From Alphaproteobacteria bacterium (GTDB lineage Bacteria; Pseudomonadota; Alphaproteobacteria; Rs-D84), in the NCBI GenBank assembly GCA_009784815.1, contig WQXN01000007.1:1-43098 (forward strand): a stretch of DNA of 43,098 nucleotides. Reading direction: 5' to 3'. The position numbers and the translations under genes were made by a program. The notes beneath the pieces were generated by a model. It did no database searches. It had not been told where the DNA came from and saw only the letters and a list, made by a program, of their open reading frames with translations. Each line of letters starts with the position of its first letter. The first letter of the stretch is position 1. Shown here piece after piece: positions 14,018 through 20,409 of the stretch.

Positions 14018-15241
14018 ATGGCAAAATACAAATCAGAATTTTTAAACGAGATAGATGCGCGGGGAATGCTGTATCAATGCACCGATATAGAGGGGCTTGA
14101 CGCGCGGCTGTCCGGTAAAAAGCAGGCGATCGCTTATTGGGGGACGGATCCCACCGCGGACGCTTTGCACGCCGGGCATCTTGCTTCGTTCTATCTTATG
14201 CGGGTTTTCGCAAAGTTCGGCGGCAGCCCCGTTATACTTGTCGGAGGGGCAACCGGAATGATCGGGGACAACGATCAGATGACCGAACGCCCGCCAATGG
14301 ACGAAGAGACTTTGGCCAAAAACGTCGCCGGGATTAAGCGCGATTTGTCGCGGTTCTTTGATTTTAAAAAATCCGCCAAGCTGGTAAATAACTATGATTG
14401 GTTCAAAAACGTAAAGTACATGGAGTTTTTGCGCGACGTCGGACGGCACTTCACCATCAACGAGATGTTGTCCAAAGATTCCGTGAAGGCGCGGCTTGAG
14501 GCCGGATTGCCCATGACGTACAAAGAGTTCAGCTATTCGCTGTTCCAGGCTTATGATTTCGTGCATTTGTACCGCGAGCTTGGGTGCGATATTCAGTTCT
14601 TTGGCAGCGATCAGTGGGGCAATGTCGTAGCGGGCACCAGCCTGGGCCGCAAGCTTGGCATGAAACTTTTCGGATTATCCAATCCTTTGGTTTTGGATTC
14701 TAAAGGTCAAAAGCTGGGCAAGAGCGCGGGCAACGCCGTGTGGCTTGACCCCGCGCGCACCAGCGATTTCGATTACTATCAGTATTTCAGAAACGTCGAT
14801 GACGCCGATGTTGGCAAGATGCTGAAGATCTATACCGACTTGCCGATCGACGAGATCAGGCGATTGGAAAAATTGCAGGGTAGCGAAATCAATGACGCGA
14901 AAAAAACCCTAGCTTTCGAGGCCACAAAAATTTGCCGCGGAGAAAAGTCCGCCGTTGCGGCCGCGGAAACCGCGAGCTCGATATTTTCGGGCGGGGCGGA
15001 CATGGCTGCGATTCCGGTTGCAAGAATCAGGATGTCCGCGGCTATGAATGTCGTGGAATTCGTCATGTTGGCCGGGATGTTTCCTTCCAAGAGCGAAGCG
15101 CGGCGAACCATAGAGCAGGGCGGGTTGCAGATTGACGGCCGAAAGGTTGAAAGCATCGACGAGGTAGTCGGTCAGGCGGACGAAATTATGGTTCAGAAGG
15201 GAAAAAAGGTTTTCTTGAAAGTCAGGTTGGCGGCATCATGA
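14018..15241 (+). CDS. tyrS: Tyrosyl-tRNA synthetase
   Basis: TyrRS charges tRNA-Tyr. The 407-residue class I enzyme has GTDPTADALHAGHLASF (HIGH-like motif HAGH), the tyrosine/tRNA region SYSLFQAYDFVHLYRELGCD, then FFGSDQWGN and the KMSKS-like KLGKSAGNAVWL. The C-terminal 70 residues form an S4-like RNA-binding domain (SKSEARRTIEQGGLQIDGRKV). The length and order are those of bacterial TyrRS. The stop codon overlaps the start of a 52-codon basic ORF by 4 nt (ATGA), so that ORF is probably co-translated. Confidence 0.96.
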   Translation: MAKYKSEFLNEIDARGMLYQCTDIEGLDARLSGKKQAIAYWGTDPTADALHAGHLASFYLMRVFAKFGGSPVILVGGATGMIGDNDQMTERPPMDEETLAKNVAGIKRDLSRFFDFKKSAKLVNNYDWFKNVKYMEFLRDVGRHFTINEMLSKDSVKARLEAGLPMTYKEFSYSLFQAYDFVHLYRELGCDIQFFGSDQWGNVVAGTSLGRKLGMKLFGLSNPLVLDSKGQKLGKSAGNAVWLDPARTSDFDYYQYFRNVDDADVGKMLKIYTDLPIDEIRRLEKLQGSEINDAKKTLAFEATKICRGEKSAVAAAETASSIFSGGADMAAIPVARIRMSAAMNVVEFVMLAGMFPSKSEARRTIEQGGLQIDGRKVESIDEVVGQADEIMVQKGKKVFLKVRLAAS

Positions 15242-15396
15242 GCAAGCCAAAGAAAAAGCGCAAGTCCAACCCGGTTGCAAAGATGATGTTGCTTTGCGGA
15301 CGCTTCGCGCCAAAGGTCGTTCCAGACAGAAAAAAGGAAGATTCAAGAAAAACCGCGCGGAGAAAAGTCTTTATAGACAGAGAGCGCGGCGAATGA
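15238..15396 (+). CDS. Small basic protein of the NPVAK kind, coupled to tyrS
   Basis: A 52-residue ORF begins at an ATG that overlaps the tyrS stop (ATGA). The product is strongly basic: MSKPKKKRKSNPVAKMM, then FAPKVVPDRKK and RKTARRK. The combination NPVAK ... VVPDRKK recalls short conserved proteins of unknown function in alphaproteobacteria, as far as I can remember; no function is known to me. The 4-nt overlap and full use of the intervening sequence argue that it is translated. The stop overlaps the -10 of the next promoter. It may bind RNA or the ribosome, but that rests only on its charge. Confidence 0.6.
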   Translation: MSKPKKKRKSNPVAKMMLLCGRFAPKVVPDRKKEDSRKTARRKVFIDRERGE

Positions 15397-15402
15397 TATA
15401 AT
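15374..15402 (+). promoter_or_regulatory. Promoter of the small membrane protein gene
   Basis: TAGACA (15374-15379) and TATAAT (15397-15402) are 17 nt apart. The resulting leader of about 60 nt contains the hairpin at 15423-15442. Confidence 0.6.
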
Positions 15403-15422
15403 AAGGACAACAGCAATCTGAG

Positions 15423-15442
15423 ATTCCGGCCTTCGCCGGAAT
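15423..15442. repeat. REP-like hairpin in a 5' leader
   Basis: ATTCCGGC-CTTC-GCCGGAAT is a perfect 8-bp hairpin. Read on the minus strand, it and its flanks (GTCATTCCGGCGAAGGCC) match the common proteobacterial REP-type sequence. It lies between the promoter and the ribosome-binding site of the next gene and could also act as an mRNA structure. Confidence 0.55.
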
Positions 15443-15467
15443 GACAATTGCCAAAAAGGAGCAAAAT

Positions 15468-15725
15468 ATGTACAACATAGGCATAACTTTGGTAGTGATA
15501 ATAGCGGCCGCGGCGATATTGGTTTCAGTGCTGCGCCCAAGCAAGTATTCCCAGGCGGTAGTCGCGATCGGCGTAGTAGGCATGGTTCAGGCAAGCTTCA
15601 CGCTGGCCATGACCGCGTTCGTTTGGGCCGTGCTTGGCTTTGTTTGGCCGAATAAGGATCGCATTTTGAAGATGATCGAGCTTGGCGACGAAATCGTCAA
15701 AAAGAAGAAAAAGGCAAAAAATTAA
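15468..15725 (+). CDS. Small two-helix membrane protein, function unknown
   Basis: The 85-residue product has two hydrophobic segments, one near residues 5-22 (ITLVVIIAAAAILVSVL) and one near 33-62, joined by RPSKYSQ and followed by a lysine-rich cytoplasmic tail (IVKKKKKAKN). I do not recognise the family. The ATG at 15468 is preceded by AAGGAG 6 nt upstream. A longer frame from 15441 lacks this site. It has its own promoter and a hairpin in the leader. The stop is directly followed by palindromic repeat copy 3, which probably ends the transcript. Confidence 0.6.
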   Translation: MYNIGITLVVIIAAAAILVSVLRPSKYSQAVVAIGVVGMVQASFTLAMTAFVWAVLGFVWPNKDRILKMIELGDEIVKKKKKAKN

Positions 15726-15861
15726 AACCGCGTTTTTCACTTTCGCGCCTAATCGTCCAATACACTTCGAAAGACCGACACGCCATGGCAGCCTATTAGG
15801 CCTATGTCGGTCGGTCTTTCTTGGTATTGGACGATTATTCATCGAAAGTGCGATGCGGTTA
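15726..15861. repeat. Palindromic repeat family, copy 3
   Basis: The element pairs almost end to end: CACTTTCG with CGAAAGTG, AATCGTCCAATA with TATTGGACGATT (perfect 12 bp), and GAAAGACCGAC with GTCGGTCTTTC (perfect 11 bp). The centre has the hairpin GCCTA-T-TAGGC. The outermost arms differ from copies 2 and 4 but remain complementary. It separates the small membrane protein gene from the winged-helix-like gene. Confidence 0.9.
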
Positions 15862-15887
15862 AAATTTTTTGAAATTTATTTTAAGCT

Positions 15888-15893
15888 TATAAT
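15888..15893 (+). promoter_or_regulatory. -10 element placing the transcript start at an ATG
   Basis: TATAAT ends 7 nt before the A of the ATG at 15900. The -35 region is only T-rich (about 15865-15870). Transcription should begin at the start codon. Confidence 0.5.
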
Positions 15894-15899
15894 AAAATT

Positions 15900-16349
15900 A
15901 TGATGAAACAGGGCGGGTTGCTTGTATATTGTGATAACGAGGCTTTGCGGGAAATCCTGCAAAGCTTGGGTATCGGCGCAGTTGATGAGTTAAATCCGAC
16001 GGTGGATGTTGTAATTATAAATAAAAAGGAAGATGCCGATCGACATCGGCATAACAGTTATTTAATAATTGACAGGATGATGGATGGGCGGGAGTTGATG
16101 GGAGAAATCATCAGGACCGTAGATAAGTTAGAATTTGACGTTCTGAATAAGCTTGGCGTGAGGGACGTTTCGAATTCGGGACGCCGTATTCTGGTATGGC
16201 TTGATCAGGCCGGCTTGACCGGAATCAGTCCCGCCGAGTTGGAAGGTCGCGTCGGAGGCAGAAACAATTTGCGCACGGCCATTCATGCGCTTAGGAAATC
16301 GGTAGATATAATTTTCGCGGACGGAGTTTATCGACTTGCAAAAATATAA
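15900..16349 (+). CDS. Winged-helix-like protein upstream of birA
   Basis: This 149-residue protein is not one I can name. The C-terminal third (ISPAELEGRVGGRNN, LRTAIHALRKSVDII, FADGVYRLAKI) resembles the winged-helix output domain of OmpR-type regulators, including the final strand ending in YRL. The N-terminal half (LLVYCDNEALREILQSLG, DVVIINKK) could be a degenerate receiver, but the acidic pocket and phosphorylated Asp are not obvious. The gene appears leaderless: TATAAT ends 7 nt before the ATG. A second ATG follows at 15903. It overlaps birA by 14 nt. Since class II BirA proteins carry an N-terminal winged helix, this neighbour could supply the DNA-binding part separately; that is a guess from context. 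Confidence 0.5.
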   Translation: MMKQGGLLVYCDNEALREILQSLGIGAVDELNPTVDVVIINKKEDADRHRHNSYLIIDRMMDGRELMGEIIRTVDKLEFDVLNKLGVRDVSNSGRRILVWLDQAGLTGISPAELEGRVGGRNNLRTAIHALRKSVDIIFADGVYRLAKI

Positions 16350-17010
16350 AATAATTCTCTTTGACAGTTTGCCCAGCACTCAGGTCTATGCGCGAGAGCT
16401 TATCGCAGCCGGCAAGGCGATGGATAAAATTGCGATAGTTGCGGATGTTCAGACCAAAGGCGTAGGCCGCCGCGGAAACAAATGGGAATCCGCGCACGGA
16501 AATTTATATCTTAGCTGCATTATTCCGGGCAATGACGATCCGCGGGTTTCGTATTGCGCCGGGCTGGCCGTCAGCGACGCTTTGAAAAAATTCGGCGTAG
16601 AGACCAAAGTCAAATGGCCCAACGACGTGTATGCCGGCGGCGGTAAAATATCAGGGTCATTGGTCGAGATCGTAGGCGGATTCATGATAATCGGAATCGG
16701 TATCAACCTTGGGGCCAAGCCGGACGTCGCGGGTTATCCGACCGCTTGCGCCGCTGATTTCGGCAAAGTAATTTCGCGCGACGCTGTATTAAAGGTTCTA
16801 TTAAAAAGATTGGATCATTGGATTGCGATTCCATTCGAACAGGTTCGCGACGAGTGGATGCGCCGGGCCATGTATGTCGGAGATGAAGTCGAGTTTAAGG
16901 GCCGCGCGTTGAAATTCATGGGCATAGATTCGGACGGTGCGTTGGTGCTGGGCGAAAACGTTAGGGTGCTGGGCATGGATGAGGGTATTGTGTGGGGAAG
17001 GAAGAGGTAG
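16336..17010 (+). CDS. birA: Biotin-[acetyl-CoA carboxylase] ligase
   Basis: BirA activates biotin to biotinyl-AMP and transfers it to the carboxylase carrier protein. The 224-residue protein has the substrate segment LPSTQVYARELI, the biotinyl-AMP loop TKGVGRRGNKW, KWPNDVYAGGGKISGSLVE with the Lys of the active site, and IGIGINLG, followed by a small C-terminal SH3-like domain (YVGDEVEFKGRALKFMG, then VLGMDEGIVWG). It lacks the N-terminal winged helix of E. coli BirA and so is the non-repressor class. The start is a TTG at 16336, 13 residues before the conserved Ser-Thr, inside the 3' end of the upstream gene. Repeat copy 4 follows the stop. Confidence 0.92.
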   Translation: MQKYKIILFDSLPSTQVYARELIAAGKAMDKIAIVADVQTKGVGRRGNKWESAHGNLYLSCIIPGNDDPRVSYCAGLAVSDALKKFGVETKVKWPNDVYAGGGKISGSLVEIVGGFMIIGIGINLGAKPDVAGYPTACAADFGKVISRDAVLKVLLKRLDHWIAIPFEQVRDEWMRRAMYVGDEVEFKGRALKFMGIDSDGALVLGENVRVLGMDEGIVWGRKR

Positions 17011-17017
17011 GAAGGAC

Positions 17018-17166
17018 AAAAATGCAAGCAACTTCAATCGTCTTGTCTAATCGCCCACTACGCTTCGAAAGACCGACACGCCGCGGCAGCCTAAAGGCCT
17101 ATGGCGGTCGGTCTTTCTTGGTATTGGACGATTTTCATAGACTCTGGTTGCTAGACATTTTTGGAA
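17018..17166. repeat. Palindromic repeat family, copy 4 (overlaps olsA 3' end)
   Basis: It aligns with copy 2 over its outer flanks and with copy 3 over its core. Paired arms include AAAAATG with CATTTTT, AGCAAC with GTTGCT, and GAAAGACCG with CGGTCTTTC; the centre hairpin is GCCT-AA-AGGC. Its right end enters the reading frame of the minus-strand acyltransferase gene and encodes its last ten or so residues. Confidence 0.9.
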
Positions 17167-17980
17167 TTATTACCCGATTATCGCGAAGTTCGGAGTATTT
17201 GTCGGCGATGATTTTTTGAAGTTTTTTCGCAAGCTCTTTCCGGTCTTTTATTCCGTTTAGGTCTATCGGTTTAAGAAAATAATAATCCACCAGCAATCCG
17301 CCCCGGCCCATTATATCAAGCGCAAGCGCGACCCCGCTGCGGTCGTTTATATCGGCTTTGGGACCGTATTCCACCGCGTCGTTATTAAAATACGCGTAAT
17401 GATTGGCCAGAGTTTTGTCGTCTATCAATTTTCCGTTTCTGTATTTCCATACTTGCACCACCGGTTGGATCGTTATGTTCGGATTATCGAAATTCACTAT
17501 GCTGAACAATGAAGATTTGAATTCCTTGACGTATGAACCGTTGCTTGTCGTGCCTTCGGGAAAAAGCGCGACCGGATAATTCGCCCGCTTCATAGTTGCG
17601 TTCACGTTCGCCACCGCAGTCATAGCCTGCGACGGACGGCGATCCACAAACACCACTCCCAGAGATTTAACCGCCCAGCCCACTAAGGGCCATTTCGCAA
17701 TTTCGGCCTTGCCGAAAAACGATAATTTCATCACCATTGGAAATGCGAACAGCTCCACCCAGCCGATATGATTGCAGGTCAGCATAAGCGGCCTATCCTT
17801 GGACACTTGGCCGATTTTTCGCGCGCGGATTCCTATTATGCCGCCAAGGGTTATCATTATGTATCTAAGTACGTAGGGTCTTAGGTTTTGCGGCAGCACG
17901 GAAGATACGATAAACGTTGGAATGTTAAGCGTGATCCATGTGCAGAATAATGTGAATTTTATGTATGCGGCGAGTTTCAT
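17135..17980 (-). CDS. olsA: OlsA-like 1-acyl transferase (lyso-ornithine lipid acyltransferase)
   Basis: The 281-residue membrane-associated protein is of the PlsC family. An N-terminal hydrophobic stretch precedes the acyltransferase motifs NHIGWVE (block I), FGKAEIAKWPLVGW, FVDRR (block II) and FPEGTTSNGS (block III). Block I has Glu where HX4D enzymes have Asp. Because it overlaps olsB by one codon-sharing junction (TAATG), it is most likely OlsA, which adds the second acyl chain to lyso-ornithine lipid. The reading frame runs into palindromic repeat copy 4, which supplies the tail IPKMSSNQSL. The original C-terminus was probably different. If the pair is read wrongly, the alternative is a general PlsC. 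Confidence 0.75.
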   Translation of the reverse strand: MKLAAYIKFTLFCTWITLNIPTFIVSSVLPQNLRPYVLRYIMITLGGIIGIRARKIGQVSKDRPLMLTCNHIGWVELFAFPMVMKLSFFGKAEIAKWPLVGWAVKSLGVVFVDRRPSQAMTAVANVNATMKRANYPVALFPEGTTSNGSYVKEFKSSLFSIVNFDNPNITIQPVVQVWKYRNGKLIDDKTLANHYAYFNNDAVEYGPKADINDRSGVALALDIMGRGGLLVDYYFLKPIDLNGIKDRKELAKKLQKIIADKYSELRDNRVIIPKMSSNQSL

Positions 17981-18858
17981 TAGATTTCCTTTTGTTCTCC
18001 AAGCATCAGATTCGCCATAAGCGCAAGGCCTACGAACGGAAGCTTTAATATTTTAGCCGTAGATCTGATCAGACCGTCTTCGATCACCAGGTGGTCGAAC
18101 GCATTCTCTTTACCCATGAAGCGTTTCTGATAGACTTTGCTGATTTTGCGAGTTTGCATGATCGTAAATATGTCATAGCTGTTGAACGGATAGTCCATAA
18201 AGACTCCCTGTCCGAATTCCGCGCCAAGACGCAGGTAGCCCTTGGTCAGAGGAGTCATTTCTTCGAACGCCTGCTTTTCGTCCACGTATTCTTTGGGCAG
18301 TATGTTCATGCGGGCAAGAGGCCCCGGCAGCACTGTCGCACGGATAGATTTCGGCGCAAGGTGGTTATAATAAAGGTACGATAGCGCGTGCGAGGATTTC
18401 ACAGGCTGGAGGCCGTTGAACGAGATCACTCCGAACACTGCGGTGACTTTATTTCTAAGCACGTAGTTGCCCAGACCCAGCCAAAGCATACTGATGGCAA
18501 GCGGGTTGTCGCGGTATTTTTTCGCAACGCAGGCGCGCGACATTTCGATTATATTTCCGCGGATTTTCTTAATTTTTGATATGTCGAATTCCGTCGCAGT
18601 GTAAAAGCCGCCGTTTTCTTCCGCCGCTTTGCGGCTTATGATTCTGTATCCGCCGATGACTTTCTTTTTATGGAATACAAGCATGTATTCCGAGTATGCG
18701 TCGAATTCAGTGACTTCTTCTCGGCTTTGTTTTTCTTCTTCGCTGGGGGTTTTTCCTTCCTCTTCCACGAATATTTTATATCTTAATTTTAGAAACGCTT
18801 TCCGTTCGGCTTTGGTTTTCGCAAGCCTTACGCTAAATTCACCAACTGTTGTCGGCAT
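17980..18858 (-). CDS. olsB: OlsB-like ornithine acyl-ACP N-acyltransferase
   Basis: The 292-residue protein belongs to the OlsB/autoinducer-synthase-like GNAT group. It shows FLKLRYKIFVEEEGK near the N-terminus, EFDAYSEYMLV, VIGGYRIISR, the characteristic IIEMSRACVAKKYRDN and FGVISFNGLQPV. OlsB transfers a 3-hydroxyacyl chain from ACP to ornithine, the first step of ornithine lipid synthesis. The ATG at 18858 follows AAAGGA at good distance, and TACAAT (18885-18890) is a likely -10. The downstream gene is the matching PlsC-like enzyme, which supports the call. Ornithine lipids are phosphorus-free membrane lipids common in alphaproteobacteria. Confidence 0.82.
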   Translation of the reverse strand: MPTTVGEFSVRLAKTKAERKAFLKLRYKIFVEEEGKTPSEEEKQSREEVTEFDAYSEYMLVFHKKKVIGGYRIISRKAAEENGGFYTATEFDISKIKKIRGNIIEMSRACVAKKYRDNPLAISMLWLGLGNYVLRNKVTAVFGVISFNGLQPVKSSHALSYLYYNHLAPKSIRATVLPGPLARMNILPKEYVDEKQAFEEMTPLTKGYLRLGAEFGQGVFMDYPFNSYDIFTIMQTRKISKVYQKRFMGKENAFDHLVIEDGLIRSTAKILKLPFVGLALMANLMLGEQKEI

Positions 18859-18884
18859 AGTTATATCCTTTCGTTAGTGTATGA

Positions 18885-18890
18885 ATTGTA
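18885..18890 (-). promoter_or_regulatory. Likely -10 of the olsB-olsA operon
   Basis: TACAAT on the minus strand lies 26 nt before the olsB ATG. A -35 would fall inside the 3' end of the transglycosylase gene and is poorly matched. Confidence 0.4.
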
Positions 18891-18895
18891 TCTTA

Positions 18896-19849
18896 TTATT
18901 TCAGATTGTCCATTAAAATCGCAACCGCCAAAGCATAGTTGTTCGAGTTGTTCCAGCGCTTGATCCGGTCGAAATTATCGTAGGTCAGCCAGGCGCGGCC
19001 GCTGTCCCCGGTAGCGCGGAAAACGCCCGCCCTCATGTCGGTTTTCGGAAGCGCGGAACCGTCCGGGTTGCGCACTCCTAGTCTTGCCCATTCATTCACG
19101 GTGCGTTTGCCCGAGACGTCCAGATTAGCCGGAAGACGGACTTCGCGCACTATTCTTTCGTCTTTGTTAAACCTTAGGCGGTTCAGATAATTCGCCGCCG
19201 ACATAATCGCGTCCGCTTTGTTGTTTATTATGTCGATTTTGCCGTCGCCGTCGCCGTCGACTCCGTATTGTTCCAGAGTGGTCGGTATGAATTGAAAGTG
19301 GCCCATAGCGCCCGCCCAGGATCCCCGCATTTGCGTTATATCAAGATTCGATCGGTCCGCCGTTTTCATAAGGCTGATCAGCTGGGATTGAAAGAACGCC
19401 CCGCGGCGGCCATCGTAGATAAGCGTTAAAAACGCGTCCGGCAGGTCAAAGCTTGCCTTGAAGGTGCCATAGTTGCTTTCAAGACCCCAGAAAGCCACCA
19501 GCAGGCGCGGCGGGATGTTATATCTGCGTTCGGCTTCGGCCAGAAGCGCGCTTTGTTCCCTTAGCATGCGGCGGCCGCCTTGTATGCGCTGGTCGTTGAT
19601 CATGCGCATCAAATATTCTTCAGTAGTGAACCGGGTTTCGGGTTGATTCCTATCAAGATGTATCACGCGCGGAACAAACGTGGCGTTCTGTATCACCGCG
19701 TTCGTAGTTTCAGGAGATATTTTTGCCTGGACCGCGGCGTTCTGCACTTGGTGCAGCATTTTGTTCCAGCGGTTGACGTCTTTTTCTTCGGCGTTGGCCG
19801 CGAACGGAATAAGTGCGAACAGTAAAAGCTTTATTGCGGTTTTGCGCAT
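18896..19849 (-). CDS. MltB-like lytic murein transglycosylase
   Basis: Lytic transglycosylases cleave peptidoglycan glycan strands, leaving 1,6-anhydro ends. The 317-residue protein has a signal peptide (MRKTAIKLLLFALIPFAANA) without a lipobox, then the SLT fold with LLVAFWGLESNYGTFK (the catalytic Glu is in GLESNYG), MRGSWAGAMGHFQFIPTTLEQYG and GKIDIINNKADAIMSAANYL, all diagnostic for the MltB/SLT_2 family. A C-terminal WARLGVRNPDGSALP and LAVAILMDNL complete the usual ending. The gene has a TTGACT-17-CATTAT promoter whose -10 ends 6 nt before the ATG. It acts in the periplasm, probably soluble. Confidence 0.9.
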   Translation of the reverse strand: MRKTAIKLLLFALIPFAANAEEKDVNRWNKMLHQVQNAAVQAKISPETTNAVIQNATFVPRVIHLDRNQPETRFTTEEYLMRMINDQRIQGGRRMLREQSALLAEAERRYNIPPRLLVAFWGLESNYGTFKASFDLPDAFLTLIYDGRRGAFFQSQLISLMKTADRSNLDITQMRGSWAGAMGHFQFIPTTLEQYGVDGDGDGKIDIINNKADAIMSAANYLNRLRFNKDERIVREVRLPANLDVSGKRTVNEWARLGVRNPDGSALPKTDMRAGVFRATGDSGRAWLTYDNFDRIKRWNNSNNYALAVAILMDNLK

Positions 19850-19854
19850 ACCTT

Positions 19855-19883
19855 ATAATGGATCAAATCGGGAAAAAAGTCAA
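19855..19883 (-). promoter_or_regulatory. Promoter of the MltB-like gene
   Basis: On the minus strand TTGACT (19878-19883) and CATTAT (19855-19860) are 17 nt apart. The -10 ends 6 nt before the A of the ATG, so the leader is nil or nearly so. Confidence 0.55.
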
Positions 19884-19898
19884 ATTATCTGAATAGGA

Positions 19899-20387
19899 TT
19901 ATGAACAGTCTTCGTCCGGCCAGCAGGCGTATTGGGTTGCGAAGATCACGCTCCAGCGATTATTCCTTTCGCGCTTCATGTAAACCGAAAAGTTACGGTT
20001 GTCACGCATAACCATATCCACCCGGGTTAGTTCACCCGTGTCAAGGTTCGTGACGCAGGATTGGCCGTCTTCGATCGAGCAGACGTTGTTCCTGCGGTTT
20101 ATATGAAGGTCCACGATCGCGTATCTGTAATCGTGTCCCGCAAGATGCCCAAGCGCGTTGTGCATTCTGGAGGAATATTTTACGCCGACTTTTTCGCATA
20201 GCCCCCGTTCCTGCCTTATGACGCAGGCCACCACAGTGTCAAACACGCACATCGGGTCGTCGTTTCTGCCGACGCATTCGCCTTCGCGCGGTATAACGTG
20301 CACCGTGCGTTCCAGAAAATAGCTTTGCGGGTTGGCGTGCGCGCCGGTTAGCGCAAGCGCAAACAATAACACAAGTAATTTTCTCAT
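19899..20387 (-). CDS. Secreted cysteine-rich protein, function unknown
   Basis: This 162-residue protein starts with a signal peptide (MRKLLVLLFALALTGAHA). The mature part contains many cysteines (ECVGRNDDPMC, VACVIRQERGLC, NVCSIEDGQSC, YACWPDEDC), which could form disulfides in the periplasm. I do not recognise a family. The start at 20387 was chosen over a longer frame from 20435 because a hydrophobic signal follows it directly and the extension would overlap the M23 gene. It is the last of three minus-strand genes (unknown, M23 peptidase, this one), suggesting a cell-envelope role. Confidence 0.65.
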   Translation of the reverse strand: MRKLLVLLFALALTGAHANPQSYFLERTVHVIPREGECVGRNDDPMCVFDTVVACVIRQERGLCEKVGVKYSSRMHNALGHLAGHDYRYAIVDLHINRRNNVCSIEDGQSCVTNLDTGELTRVDMVMRDNRNFSVYMKRERNNRWSVIFATQYACWPDEDCS

Positions 20388-20409
20388 TATATTCTCCCTT
20401 GTGGCATTA

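Noticed and set aside
15726-15861. Treating the palindromic repeats as CRISPR units or as simple terminators
   Set aside because: Copies are far apart, there are no spacers, and the extended covarying arms far exceed a terminator hairpin, although a termination role remains possible.
16336-17010. BirA as a biotin repressor
   Set aside because: The N-terminal winged helix is absent; only the separate upstream protein might provide one.
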